From an uncultured Oscillospiraceae bacterium (GTDB lineage: Bacteria > Bacillota > Clostridia > Oscillospirales > Oscillospiraceae), in NCBI GenBank assembly GCA_947626495.1, contig CANQSJ010000019.1:1-53229 (forward strand): a DNA stretch of 53,229 bases. Reading direction: 5' to 3'. The notes beneath the pieces were generated by a model, which saw nothing but the letters and a program-made list of their open reading frames with translations, was not told the DNA's origin and made no database searches. How positions within the stretch are numbered: the first letter of the stretch is position 1; each line of letters starts with the position of its first letter. Of this stretch, positions 25,547 to 36,289 are shown one piece after another. The position numbers were made by a program, and so were the translations under genes.

Positions 25547-27070
25547 TCAGTTATACAGGGAAAGGGACATGAGGATGTCGTTCATTGTGGTCAGGGCTAT
25601 GTCATGGTACTCGTCGTAATCGTCGTGGCAACGGACTTCGATCCGCCAGTAGGTGCCGCCGATATCCGCGATCGCCACGGTGCTCGTGTAAGGTTCATAC
25701 CTCGAGGAGAGGGAAGAGGAAAGGTCCACGGTCCAGTAATCGAACCGGCCCCGGTGGAACTGACTGATCTGCGAGATATACTCGGCGTCGCGGACGGAGT
25801 CACTGTCAAAGTAGAGCTTGCGGCACACCTCGTCCAGGACCTGCTCCGGCGCATAATCGGAGCTGTAATCGGTCTTTTTCACGTCCGCACTGAAAAAAAA
25901 CGCGCCCGTTCCATCTTTCAGGAGTAAGATGCCGTTTTTACGATGTATCAGGTCGGACGTATCCAGGCGGTCGCCGGTGATGATGTACAGCTCTTTGTCG
26001 TATTGATAGCCCGTTTCCATGGTCCAGAGCTTATAGCCCGGGGCCGTGTAGGCGCCGGTGACGGCAAAGCTCTCCACTATATGGTCGATCTGCTCCCGGT
26101 AGAGATCCGCCTGGTCGGAGGCGTCGTTGATCAGCGTCTGGATGCAGTAGACGCCAAAGTCCCCCTGGCCGTCGTGGATATAGAGGCAGCCGCTGTAAGG
26201 CTGGCCGTTCTGGTCCAGGGAGAAGGTGAAGGCCGTGCCGGGCCAGTCCGTCACATCGCCCTGAAAGCCGGTGATCTCGGCCTGGTCGCTGCCCAGAAAG
26301 TCCGTGACCACGCTGTCGCCGATCTCGTCCCGCAGCTCCGAGAAATCGTCGGCGGAGTAGATGTAGGCGTCCCCGGCCACGGTGTGGTAGGCGTACTCCA
26401 CCGCTACCCGGAAGTCGCTGCCGTTTTCGATGAGCACCGTGTTCTCATAGGGCTCGGACACCGTACACCCCTCGGGATACTGGATGGAGAACATCACCGC
26501 GTCGTTGGTATAGAGCTCATATCCCCGCGCAGACCCGCTGCCGCCCTTTGGGATGAGGACCACGGCCACGATCACCGCCACTGCCAGCAGGATGCAGCCG
26601 GCCAGAATGCCCATGGTCTTGCCGCTCATGCCCTTTTTTGCGGGCGCAGCGGGCTTGACGGGTGCAACGGGTGCAACGGGCTCAGCAGGCGCAGCGGGCT
26701 CGACCGGCTCGGCGGGCTCGACAGGCGCAGCAGGCTCGGCGGGCTCAGCAGGCGCGGCAGGCTCAGCAGGCTCAGCAGGCGCAGCGGGCTCAACAGGTGC
26801 GACAGGTGCAGCGGGCTCGGCGGGCTCGACAGGCGCAGCAGGCTCGGCGGGCTCGGCGGGCTCGGCGGGCTCGACAGGTGCAACGGGCTCAACAGGTGCG
26901 ACAGGTGCAGCGGGCTCGACAGGCGCAGCAGGCTCGGCGGGTGTGACAGGCTCGACAGGCGCAGCGGGCTCGACGGGGTTTTCCTCCGCCGGGACGATGG
27001 GGGTGCCGCACTTGGTGCAGAACAGGGAATCGTCCGGCAGCCTGGCGCCGCAGCGACGGCAGAATTGCAT
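25547..27070 (-). CDS. Zinc-ribbon membrane protein with long Pro/Ala/Glu repeat (paralogue A)
   Basis: A 507-residue protein in four parts: an N-terminal zinc ribbon (CRRC at residues 4-7 and CTKC at 18-21); a low-complexity stretch of about 110 residues built from [10 protein letters not shown]-like units; one membrane helix ([19 protein letters not shown], about 150-170); and a C-terminal domain of about 330 residues that starts [18 protein letters not shown] and is probably extracellular. I cannot name the C-terminal domain; it loosely recalls PsbP/LpqN-like folds, which is a guess. AAGGAGG precedes the ATG. The gene next upstream is a close paralogue with a much shorter repeat. The repeat likely spans the cell wall. 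Confidence 0.85.
   Translation of the reverse strand: MQFCRRCGARLPDDSLFCTKCGTPIVPAEENPVEPAAPVEPVTPAEPAAPVEPAAPVAPVEPVAPVEPAEPAEPAEPAAPVEPAEPAAPVAPVEPAAPAEPAEPAAPAEPAEPAAPVEPAEPVEPAAPAEPVAPVAPVKPAAPAKKGMSGKTMGILAGCILLAVAVIVAVVLIPKGGSGSARGYELYTNDAVMFSIQYPEGCTVSEPYENTVLIENGSDFRVAVEYAYHTVAGDAYIYSADDFSELRDEIGDSVVTDFLGSDQAEITGFQGDVTDWPGTAFTFSLDQNGQPYSGCLYIHDGQGDFGVYCIQTLINDASDQADLYREQIDHIVESFAVTGAYTAPGYKLWTMETGYQYDKELYIITGDRLDTSDLIHRKNGILLLKDGTGAFFFSADVKKTDYSSDYAPEQVLDEVCRKLYFDSDSVRDAEYISQISQFHRGRFDYWTVDLSSSLSSRYEPYTSTVAIADIGGTYWRIEVRCHDDYDEYHDIALTTMNDILMSLSLYN
26641..26990 (-). repeat. Low-complexity repeat coding for Pro/Ala/Glu/Val units
   Basis: About 350 bases of imperfect short repeats (CGGGCTC, CAGGCGC and similar every 9-15 bases) encode PAEP and APVEP units in paralogue A. 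Such tracts change length by slippage. The equivalent tract in paralogue B (about 28246-28370) is roughly a third as long. Confidence 0.85.
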
Positions 27071-27110
27071 GGTGCTTCCTCCTTATCGTTATCTGTTTCT
27101 TATTCTATAC

Positions 27111-27160
27111 GGCGGCCTGGGCGTGCTGGCGGATGGCCTCGTGCAGCTTCTGCCGGTCCC
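27111..27160 (-). pseudogene. Fragment of a duplicated purB between the zinc-ribbon paralogues
   Basis: This 50-base stretch matches purB 28731-28780 at about 43 of 50 positions. On the minus strand it reads [17 protein letters not shown] and then a stop, against DRQELHEAIRRHSQAAAV in the intact PurB. It has no start and lies directly after the stop of paralogue B. It is a relic of the duplication that made the two zinc-ribbon genes. Confidence 0.75.
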
Positions 27161-27162
27161 GC

Positions 27163-28455
27163 TCACGTATCCAGAGTGAGGGACATGAGGATGTCGTTCA
27201 TTGTGGTCAGGGCTATGTCATGGTACTCGTCGAGGTAACGGACATCGATCCACCAGTAAGTGCCGCCGATATCCGCGATCGCAATGGTGCCCATGCGAGG
27301 GTCGTTCTCCGAGGAGAAGGTATAGGAAAGGTCCACGGTCCAGTAATCGAACCGGCCCCGGTGGAACTGACTGACCTGCGAGATACGCTCGACGTCTCTG
27401 ATGGAGTCATTGCGGGGGCATATCTCGTCCAGGACCTGTTCCGGCGGCGCATCATCGGAGCTGTAGTCGGTCTTTCGCACGTCCACGTAGAAATACCCCA
27501 GTCCTTCTCTGCCCAGTCCCTCTTGCTGGAATACGATGTTGTTTTCACCAATAAACATCGGCTCGGCCGTATCCAGGCCGTCGCCGGTGATCATGTACAG
27601 CTCTTTGTCGTATCGATAGCCCGTGTCCACAGTCCAGAGCTTATAGCCGGGGGCCGTATAGGCGCCGGTGACGGCAAAGCTCTTCACCATGTGGACGATC
27701 TGCTCCCGGTAGAGGTCCGCCTGGTCGGAGGCGTCGTTGATAAGCGTCTGGATGCAGTAGACGCCGAAGTCCCCCTGGCCGTCGTGGACATAGAGGCAGC
27801 CGCTGTAAGGCTGGCCGTTCTGGTCCAGGGAGAAGGTGAAGGCCGCGCCGGACCACCTCGCCACATCGCCCTGAAAGCCGGTGATCTCGGCCTGGCCACT
27901 GCCCAGAAAGTCCGTGACCACGCTGTCGCCGATCTCGTCCCGCAGCTCCGAAAAATCGTCGGCGGAGTAGATGTAGGCGTCTCCAGCCACGGTTTGGTAG
28001 GCGTACTCCACCGCCACCCGGAAGTCGCTGCCGTTCTCGATGAGCACCGTGTTCTCATAGGGCTCGGACACCGTACACCCCTCGGGATACTGGATGGAGA
28101 ACATCACCGCATCGTTGGTGTAGAGCTCATATCTCTGCGCAGACCCGCTGCCGCCCTTTGGGATGAGGGCCACGGCCGCGATCACCACCACAACCAGCAG
28201 GATGCAGCCGGCCAGGATGCCCAGGGTCTTGCCGCTCATGCCCTTTTTCGCGGGCCCGGCAGGCGCGGTGGGTGCAGCAGGCGCAGCAGGTTTGGTGGGC
28301 TCGACAGGTACGGCGGGCCCGGCAGGTACGGTGGGTGCAGCAGGCTCAACAAGTGCGGCGGGTTCCTCGTCCGCCGGGACGATGGGGGTGCCGCATTTGG
28401 TGCAGAACAGGGAATCGTCCGGCAGCCTGGCGCCGCAGCGACGGCAAAATTGCAT
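27163..28455 (-). CDS. Zinc-ribbon membrane protein (paralogue B, short repeat)
   Basis: A 430-residue paralogue of the next gene downstream, with the same four parts: zinc ribbon (CRRC, CTKC), a Pro/Ala/Val linker of only about 45 residues, one membrane helix ([19 protein letters not shown]) and the same C-terminal domain. From SGSA onward the two proteins are nearly identical for about 200 residues, then diverge in the last 130, especially around the YDKELY(I/M)ITGD region and after. It starts 51 bases after purB and shares the AAGGAGG leader with paralogue A. Function unknown; cell-envelope sensing or anchoring is plausible from the layout only. Confidence 0.85.
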   Translation of the reverse strand: MQFCRRCGARLPDDSLFCTKCGTPIVPADEEPAALVEPAAPTVPAGPAVPVEPTKPAAPAAPTAPAGPAKKGMSGKTLGILAGCILLVVVVIAAVALIPKGGSGSAQRYELYTNDAVMFSIQYPEGCTVSEPYENTVLIENGSDFRVAVEYAYQTVAGDAYIYSADDFSELRDEIGDSVVTDFLGSGQAEITGFQGDVARWSGAAFTFSLDQNGQPYSGCLYVHDGQGDFGVYCIQTLINDASDQADLYREQIVHMVKSFAVTGAYTAPGYKLWTVDTGYRYDKELYMITGDGLDTAEPMFIGENNIVFQQEGLGREGLGYFYVDVRKTDYSSDDAPPEQVLDEICPRNDSIRDVERISQVSQFHRGRFDYWTVDLSYTFSSENDPRMGTIAIADIGGTYWWIDVRYLDEYHDIALTTMNDILMSLTLDT

Positions 28456-28505
28456 GGTGCTTCCTCCTTATCTTATTCTCTTTCGCTTGTGGGCGCCGGC
28501 GGCGC

Positions 28506-29939
28506 TCACACGTTCGTTTCTGCCTCCACGCCCAGCTCGGCGGCGTACTTTGCCAGCACCGGGCGCACATGGACGGCCAGGAACGTCTCCGTCTGCTCCG
28601 GGGCCAGGCCCACGAACTTGGAGATGTCCAGCACCTTGTCCAGATCGGCTTTCGTCAGGTGGAAGGCCGGGTCGGCCAGCAGCCGGTCCAGAAGGTCGTT
28701 GTCTCCACCCTCCATCTTCACCTTCACCGCCGCCGCCTGGGAGTGCCGGCGGATGGCCTCATGCAGCTCCTGCCGGTCGCCGCCCAGGGTCACCGCGTGC
28801 ATGAGGATGTTCTCCGTGGCCATGAAGGGCAGCTCCTCCAAAAGGTGCTTTTCCATCACCTTGGGGTACACGGTCCCGCCCCGGATCACGTTGATGACGA
28901 GGGTCAGGGCGCCGTCGGTGGCGAGAAATGCCTCCGGCAGGGTGATGCGCCGGTTGGCGGAGTCGTCCAGCGTCCGCTCCAGCCACTGGGCCGAGGCGGT
29001 GTCGGCGGTGTTGCGCACGGCGTTGGTCACGTACCGGCTCAGAGAGCATACCCGCTCGCAGCGCATGGGGTTGCGCTTGTAGGCCATGGCGGAGGAGCCC
29101 ACCTGCTCGGTCTCGAAGGGCTCGTCGAACTCCTTCATGTGGGCCAGCAGCCGCAGGTCCTGGGCCATCTTATACATGCTCTGGGCGATGCCGCCCAGCA
29201 CGTTCAGCACGAAGGCGTCCACCTTCCGGGAGTAGGTCTGGCCGGACACGGGCATGCTCTCGTCAAAGCCCATTTTCTGGGCGATGCGCGCTTCCAGCTG
29301 AACCACCTTATCTCCGTCGCCGCCGAACAGCTCCAGGAAACTGGCCCCGGTGCCGGTGGTGCCCTTGCAGCCCAGAAGCTTCAAATGGGCCAGCTCGTAC
29401 TCCAGCCGCTCCAGGTCCATGAGAAAATCCTGGGTCCACAGGCAGGCCCGCTTGCCCAGAGTGGTGGGCTGGGCGGCCTGGAAGTGGGTGTAGGCCAGGG
29501 TGGGCACGTGCTTGTGCTTTTCCGCGAAATCCGCCAGCGCCCCGATGGCGTTCACCAGCAGGGTGCGGATGCGGATAAGAGCATCGCGCATCTGGATGAT
29601 GTCGGTGTTGTCCCCCACGTAGCAGCTGGTGGCCCCCAGGTGGATGATGCCCTTGGCCTTGGGGCAGGCGTCGCCGTAGGTGCGGATGTGGGCCATCACG
29701 TCGTGGCGCAGGCGCTTTTCGTAGTCCGCCGCCTTTTCGTAGTCGATGTCGTAAATATGCGCGCGCATCTCGTCCAGCTGCTCGTCGGTGATGGGCAGTC
29801 CCAGCTCCTTCTCGCTCTCCGCCAGGGCGATCCACAGCTTCCGCCAGGTGGAGAACTTGAAGTCGGGGGAGAAGATGTGCTGCATTTCGCGGGAGGCGTA
29901 CCGGGCGCACAGGGGATTTTCGTAAAATTCTTTGGACAT
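28506..29939 (-). CDS. purB: Adenylosuccinate lyase
   Basis: Cleaves SAICAR and adenylosuccinate in purine synthesis (477 aa; Clostridial form). The fumarase/aspartase superfamily signature is GSSAMAYKRNPMRCE, with TSCYVGDNTDI and AYTHFQAAQPTTLGKR also typical. An ATG three codons earlier (29948) touches the glmS stop; GGAG spacing and family N-termini (SKEFYENPLCARYASREM) favour 29939. It is co-transcribed with pyrG and glmS. A fragment of a second purB copy lies 1.6 kb downstream. Confidence 0.96.
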   Translation of the reverse strand: MSKEFYENPLCARYASREMQHIFSPDFKFSTWRKLWIALAESEKELGLPITDEQLDEMRAHIYDIDYEKAADYEKRLRHDVMAHIRTYGDACPKAKGIIHLGATSCYVGDNTDIIQMRDALIRIRTLLVNAIGALADFAEKHKHVPTLAYTHFQAAQPTTLGKRACLWTQDFLMDLERLEYELAHLKLLGCKGTTGTGASFLELFGGDGDKVVQLEARIAQKMGFDESMPVSGQTYSRKVDAFVLNVLGGIAQSMYKMAQDLRLLAHMKEFDEPFETEQVGSSAMAYKRNPMRCERVCSLSRYVTNAVRNTADTASAQWLERTLDDSANRRITLPEAFLATDGALTLVINVIRGGTVYPKVMEKHLLEELPFMATENILMHAVTLGGDRQELHEAIRRHSQAAAVKVKMEGGDNDLLDRLLADPAFHLTKADLDKVLDISKFVGLAPEQTETFLAVHVRPVLAKYAAELGVEAETNV

Positions 29940-29948
29940 ATCGTTCAT

Positions 29949-31787
29949 TCACTCCACGGTGACAGATTTGGCCAGGTTCTTGGGTTTGTCGATGTCGCAG
30001 CCCCGCTGCAGGGCGATGTAGTAGGCGAACAGCTGCAGGGGCACCACCCCCAGGTTGGGCTGCAGCGCCGGATGGGTATCGGGGATGACCATGACGTGGT
30101 CGGCCAGCTTTTCCATCCGCTCCCGCTGGCTCTCGGTGGTGAGGGCCACCACCTCCGCGCCCCGGGCCTTTACCTCCACGATGTTGCTGACGGCCTTGTC
30201 GATGAGGGGGCCGTAGGTGGCCAGCGCCACCACCAGGGTGCCCGGCTCGATGAGGGAGATGGTGCCGTGCTTCAGCTCCCCGGCGGCATAGGACTCGGAG
30301 TGGATGTAGCTGATCTCCTTCAGCTTCAGGGACCCCTCCAGTCCCAGGGCGTAGTCCAGGTTCCGGCCGATGAAGAACACGCAGTCCCGGTTGAAGTAGA
30401 GGCTGGCGAGGTACTGATAGACGTCGGTGCCGGCCAGCACCGTCTCCAGCTTCTCCGGCAGCAGCCCCAGCTCCGCCGTGACGGCGGCGTATTCCGGTCC
30501 CCCCGCCCGGCCCAGCGCCCGGGCCATCCACAGCCCGAACATGGTCAGCAGCACCAGCTGGGTGCTGTAGGCCTTGGTGGTGGCCACGGCGATCTCCGGC
30601 CCGGCCCAGGTGTAGAGCACGTCGTCCGATTCCCGGGCGATGGAAGAGCCCACCACGTTCACGATGGACAGGATGTATCCCCCCAGCGCCTTGGCCTCCC
30701 GCAGGGCGGCCATGGAATCCAGCGTCTCGCCGGACTGGCTGATGACGATCACCAGCGAGCGCTCATCCACCAGGGGGGAGCTGTAGCGAAATTCCGACGC
30801 CAGGCATACCTCCACCGGCAGGCGCAAAAACCGCTCCAGGCTGTACTTGCCCAGCATGCCCACGTGGTAGGAGGAGCCGCAGGCCACGATGAAGATCCGC
30901 CGGAAGGAGCGCAGCTTTTCCTCCGTGAGGGAGAGCTCGTCGAACGCCACCTCGCCGTCCCGCAGACGGGGGGAGACGGTGTGGCGCAGGGCCTCCGGCT
31001 GCTCCATGATCTCCTTGAACATGAAGTGAGCGTAGCCGCCCTTTTCCGCCGCGGACACGTCCCAGTCGATGGTGTGGCGCTGCTTTTCCACCGGCCGGCG
31101 GTATTCGTCGTAGACGTCGATCCCCCGGGGGGTGAGCACGGCCACCTCGCCGTCCTCCATATAGGCGACGGTGCGGGTGCGGGCGATGATGGCGGTGGCG
31201 TCGGAGGCGATGAAATTCTCCCCCTGGCCGTAGCCCAGCAGCAGCGGCGCGTCCTTCCGGGCGGCGATGAGCATGTCGGGCCGGTCGGCGCACAAAATGC
31301 CCAGCGCGTAGGCGCCCTCCAGCTTTTCCAGCACCCGGTAGACCGCGTCCAGCGGGTCGCTGCCGTCGGTGAAGTAGTAGTCCAGCAGCTGGGCCACCAC
31401 CTCCGAGTCGGTGTCCGAGCGGAAGCGCACGCCCCGGTGCAGGAGAAATTCCTTGATCTCCGCGTAATTTTCGATGATGCCGTTGTGGACGATGGCCACC
31501 CGGCCGTTCTGGCTCACGTGGGGATGGGAGTTGACGTCGTTGGGCTCGCCGTGGGTGGCCCAGCGGGTGTGGCCCACGCCGGTGGTGCCCTCCAGGGGAG
31601 GGAGACCGTCCAGCTTTTCCCGCAGCGCGCTGAGACGGCCCTTGCGCTTTTGGATCTGCAGCCCCTTTTCCGGGCTGATCACCGCCACGCCCGCCGAATC
31701 ATAGCCCCGGTATTCCAGATGCTCCAGACCGTCCAGCAGGATGGGAACGGCGGGCGAGCTTCCCGTGAATCCGATGATACCGCACAT
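29949..31787 (-). CDS. glmS: Glutamine--fructose-6-phosphate aminotransferase (isomerizing)
   Basis: Makes glucosamine-6-phosphate for the cell wall (612 aa). The N-terminal glutaminase domain starts with catalytic Cys2 in MCGIIGF and has VGHTRWATHG; two SIS sugar-isomerase domains follow (with SQSGETLDSM and the C-terminal KNLAKSVTVE). It starts 11 bases after pyrG. That gap leaves no room for the glmS ribozyme known in many Firmicutes. Confidence 0.97.
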   Translation of the reverse strand: MCGIIGFTGSSPAVPILLDGLEHLEYRGYDSAGVAVISPEKGLQIQKRKGRLSALREKLDGLPPLEGTTGVGHTRWATHGEPNDVNSHPHVSQNGRVAIVHNGIIENYAEIKEFLLHRGVRFRSDTDSEVVAQLLDYYFTDGSDPLDAVYRVLEKLEGAYALGILCADRPDMLIAARKDAPLLLGYGQGENFIASDATAIIARTRTVAYMEDGEVAVLTPRGIDVYDEYRRPVEKQRHTIDWDVSAAEKGGYAHFMFKEIMEQPEALRHTVSPRLRDGEVAFDELSLTEEKLRSFRRIFIVACGSSYHVGMLGKYSLERFLRLPVEVCLASEFRYSSPLVDERSLVIVISQSGETLDSMAALREAKALGGYILSIVNVVGSSIARESDDVLYTWAGPEIAVATTKAYSTQLVLLTMFGLWMARALGRAGGPEYAAVTAELGLLPEKLETVLAGTDVYQYLASLYFNRDCVFFIGRNLDYALGLEGSLKLKEISYIHSESYAAGELKHGTISLIEPGTLVVALATYGPLIDKAVSNIVEVKARGAEVVALTTESQRERMEKLADHVMVIPDTHPALQPNLGVVPLQLFAYYIALQRGCDIDKPKNLAKSVTVE

Positions 31788-31798
31788 GGATCAGCCGA

Positions 31799-33523
<1,725 letters not shown>

Positions 33524-33597
33524 CGATACAACACGCGCAACGTGCCGGAACCGGGCGGCCGTCCCGGCGGAAAATTCTCCCTTCCGGGCCGGGCGGC

Positions 33598-33626
33598 TTT
33601 ACATCCGGCGGGAAAAACGCTATAAT
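33598..33626 (+). promoter_or_regulatory. Sigma-A promoter for the hexosamine-kinase-like gene
   Basis: TTTACA (33598-33603), a 17-base spacer and TATAAT (33621-33626). Transcription should begin near 33633, which rules out the in-frame ATG at 33627 and supports the start at 33660. Confidence 0.85.
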
Positions 33627-33659
33627 ATGAGAAAATTCGACAGTTGCGGGGGCGAGGGC

Positions 33660-34730
33660 ATGGAAGACGTCATCCGCCGCTTCCGGCTGGAGGGAGCGCC
33701 GGTCCGCTGTGAGCGCTACGGCAGCGGCCACATCAACGGCACCTGGCTGGTCCGGACGGACGCCGGACGCCGGTATATCCTGCAAAAGCTGAACCGGTCG
33801 GTGTTCCCCGATCCGGCGGGCGTGATGGAGAACGTGACGGCGGTGAGCGCCTTCATCGCCGAGAGGACCGGCGGCCGGCGCCGGTGCCTGCACCTGGTGC
33901 CCACCTGGGAGGGGGAGCCCTTCGCTACGGACGGGGACGGAGAGGTCTGGCGGGTCTACGACTTCGTGGAGGGCTGCGTCTGTCTGGACGCCCCGGAGAC
34001 GCCGGAGGACTTTTACCAGAGCGCCGTGGCCTTCGGCTCGTTCCAGTCCTGGCTGGCGGATTTTCCCGCCGGCACGCTCCATGAGACCATCCCCGACTTC
34101 CACAACACCCCGGACCGGTACCGGAAGCTCCGCGCCGCCGTCGGGGCGGATGTGTGCGGCCGGGCGGCGCAGGTGCGGCCGGAGATCGCCTTTGCCCTGG
34201 CCCGGGAGGAGGCCGCCGGCGCGCTGCAGCGGATGCGCCTGAGCGGTGAGCTGCCCGTCCGGGTGACCCACAACGACACCAAACTCAACAACGTCCTTCT
34301 GGATGCGACCACCCGGGAAGCCGTGTGCGTCATCGACCTGGACACGGTGATGCCGGGGCTGGCGGCCTACGACTTCGGCGACTCCGTCCGCTTCGGTGCC
34401 GCCACCGCCCCCGAGGACGAGCGGGATCTGGACGCGATGGGGCTGAGCCTGGAGGCCTTCGGCGTCTTTGCCCGGGGATATCTGGCCGCCTGTCCCGGTC
34501 TGACGGAGCGGGAGAGGGCGACGCTGCCCCTGGGCGCCTGGACCATGACGATGGAAAACGGCGTCCGCTTCCTCACCGACTATCTGCAGGGGGACGTGTA
34601 TTTCGCCGTCCACCGGCCGGGCCATAACCTGGACCGGGCCCGGGCCCAGTTCCGCCTGGCGGAGGATATGGAGAAGAAGCGGGACGCCATGGCCGCCGTC
34701 ATCGCCGGGCTGGAGGCGGAGCGGGCCTGA
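33660..34730 (+). CDS. Phosphotransferase resembling N-acetylhexosamine 1-kinase (NahK-like)
   Basis: Kinase of the aminoglycoside/choline phosphotransferase fold (356 aa). The catalytic loop is THNDTKLNNVLLD (His204, Asp206, Asn211) and the metal-binding segment is VIDLDTVMPGLAAYDFGDS. The DTVMPG...DFGD wording is typical of the NahK branch, which phosphorylates GlcNAc or GalNAc at C1 in the lacto-N-biose pathway of bifidobacteria. GGCGAGGG lies before the ATG. No GNB phosphorylase or sugar transporter is adjacent, so the sugar substrate is inferred from motif resemblance only. Another small-molecule kinase activity remains possible. Confidence 0.8.
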   Translation: MEDVIRRFRLEGAPVRCERYGSGHINGTWLVRTDAGRRYILQKLNRSVFPDPAGVMENVTAVSAFIAERTGGRRRCLHLVPTWEGEPFATDGDGEVWRVYDFVEGCVCLDAPETPEDFYQSAVAFGSFQSWLADFPAGTLHETIPDFHNTPDRYRKLRAAVGADVCGRAAQVRPEIAFALAREEAAGALQRMRLSGELPVRVTHNDTKLNNVLLDATTREAVCVIDLDTVMPGLAAYDFGDSVRFGAATAPEDERDLDAMGLSLEAFGVFARGYLAACPGLTERERATLPLGAWTMTMENGVRFLTDYLQGDVYFAVHRPGHNLDRARAQFRLAEDMEKKRDAMAAVIAGLEAERA

Positions 34731-34837
34731 AAGCCGCCGGGGCGAAAAACTGGACCTTTCTTTTTTCCTCCAAGTGGAGTAATATTACCAGAGAGAAATA
34801 CGCTGATTCCATCTCAGAGATTGGGTAGGGTAGTGCC

Positions 34838-36274
34838 GTGGTCTTTTCCAGTATGCTGTTCGTCTTCCTGTTTTTGCCGGCGAACCTGCTGAGCCAGTTG
34901 CTCTTGAAATCGCCCAAGGCGAAAAATATCGCGATGCTGGCCTTCTCGCTGGTGTTTTACAGCTGGGCGGGCCCCCGGTATCTGCTGCTCCTGCTGGGAA
35001 TGGTGCTGATCTGCTGGGTGGGGGCGCTGCTGATCCAGATGTGGGAGGGCTCCCCGGCCCGGAAGATCTGCCTGTGGGCGACGGTGGGGCTGTGCCTGGT
35101 GATCCTGGGGATCTTCAAGTATACCGGCTTTCTGCTGGGCAACGTGCAGAGCCTTTTCGGCGTGCCGAAGGTCATCCCCCAGATCGTGCTGCCCATCGGC
35201 ATCTCCTTTTACACCTTCCAGCTGATCTCCTATGTCGTCGACGTATACCGGGGCGAGGTGAAGGCCCAGAGCCGGTATTGGCTGCTGCTGCTGTACGCCA
35301 GCCTCTTCCACCAGTGCATCGCCGGCCCCATCGTCCGCTACAAGGACGTGTACCGGGACATCATCCGCCGCCGGACCAAGTCGGAGGAGGTGTCCGCGGG
35401 CATCAGCCGCTTCACCATCGGCCTGGCGAAAAAGGCGGTGCTGGCCAACGGCTGCGCCGTGATCGCGGACCAGCTGCTGGTGTCCGACGCATCGGCGCTG
35501 GCGGCGGTGCCGGCCATGGGCATGCTCCTGGGCGCGGCGGCGTTCACGCTGCAGATCTATCTGGACTTCTCCGCCTATTCGGATATGGCCATCGGCATGG
35601 GCCTGATGTGCGGGCTGCACTACCGGGAGAACTTCGATTACCCCTATATGTCCGGCTCCATCACGGAGTTCTGGCGGCGGTGGCACATCTCCCTGAGCAG
35701 CTTTTTCCGGGACTATGTGTACATCCCCCTGGGCGGCAGCCGCTGCGGCACGGGCCGGCAGCTGCTGAACTTGTTCGTGGTGTGGTTTTTGACGGGCATG
35801 TGGCACGGCGCCAGCTGGAATTTCATCCTCTGGGGCCTGTATTTCGGCGTGCTGCTGGCCGTGGAGCGGTTCGTGCTGGGCAAGGACGGACAGCGGTTCC
35901 TGCCTCAGGTGCTGCGCCACGGCGGCGTGCTCATCCTGGTGACCTTCAGCTGGATGATCTTCAAGTTCACGGACCTGTCCCTGCTGGGGACCGCCGTGAA
36001 GGGCCTGTTCGGGATGAATCACAACGGCTTTTCCAGCGCGACGGTGTCGCTGCTGTTCAAAAACAACCTGTTCTTCCTGCTGCTCTGCTGCGCCGCCGCG
36101 ACCCCTCTGGGGAAGTGGCTGCGGGGAAAGCTGCGGAAGCTGTCGGAGCGGGGCGAGCTTTTCTACATCGTCAACGGCGTGTGGGAGGTCGTCCACCCGG
36201 TGTTGCTGCTGCTCCTGTCGGCCATGGCCCTGGTGGGGGACAGCTACAACCCGTTTCTTTACTTCCAGTTCTGA
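34838..36274 (+). CDS. MBOAT family O-acyltransferase (AlgI/DltB/PatA type)
   Basis: Polytopic membrane protein (478 aa, about ten hydrophobic segments) that moves an acyl group, usually acetyl, across the membrane for transfer to a surface polymer. The two MBOAT histidines are His283 in FWRRWHISLSSFFRDYVYIPLGG (split here across the motif) and His323 in TGMWHGASWNF. The GTG start with GGTAGGG upstream gives the typical opening MVFSSMLFVFLFLP. It is followed after 15 bases by a DHHW protein, the usual extracytoplasmic partner. The acceptor polymer is not known. Confidence 0.93.
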   Translation: MVFSSMLFVFLFLPANLLSQLLLKSPKAKNIAMLAFSLVFYSWAGPRYLLLLLGMVLICWVGALLIQMWEGSPARKICLWATVGLCLVILGIFKYTGFLLGNVQSLFGVPKVIPQIVLPIGISFYTFQLISYVVDVYRGEVKAQSRYWLLLLYASLFHQCIAGPIVRYKDVYRDIIRRRTKSEEVSAGISRFTIGLAKKAVLANGCAVIADQLLVSDASALAAVPAMGMLLGAAAFTLQIYLDFSAYSDMAIGMGLMCGLHYRENFDYPYMSGSITEFWRRWHISLSSFFRDYVYIPLGGSRCGTGRQLLNLFVVWFLTGMWHGASWNFILWGLYFGVLLAVERFVLGKDGQRFLPQVLRHGGVLILVTFSWMIFKFTDLSLLGTAVKGLFGMNHNGFSSATVSLLFKNNLFFLLLCCAAATPLGKWLRGKLRKLSERGELFYIVNGVWEVVHPVLLLLLSAMALVGDSYNPFLYFQF

Positions 36275-36289
36275 GGAAAGGCGCGGCAC

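Noticed and set aside
26641-26990. Short repeats that might be a CRISPR array
   Set aside because: The units are 9-15 bases, contiguous and in frame as PAEP/APVEP codons, without unique spacers or cas genes.
26553-27179. Collagen-like protein with repeated [10 protein letters not shown] units on the plus strand
   Set aside because: It is the reverse complement of the Pro/Ala/Glu stalk of the zinc-ribbon protein, which has a start site, zinc ribbon and a close paralogue. Gly-x-y look-alikes arise naturally opposite such repeats.
31788-31798. glmS ribozyme upstream of glmS
   Set aside because: Only 11 bases separate pyrG and glmS, far too few for the ribozyme.
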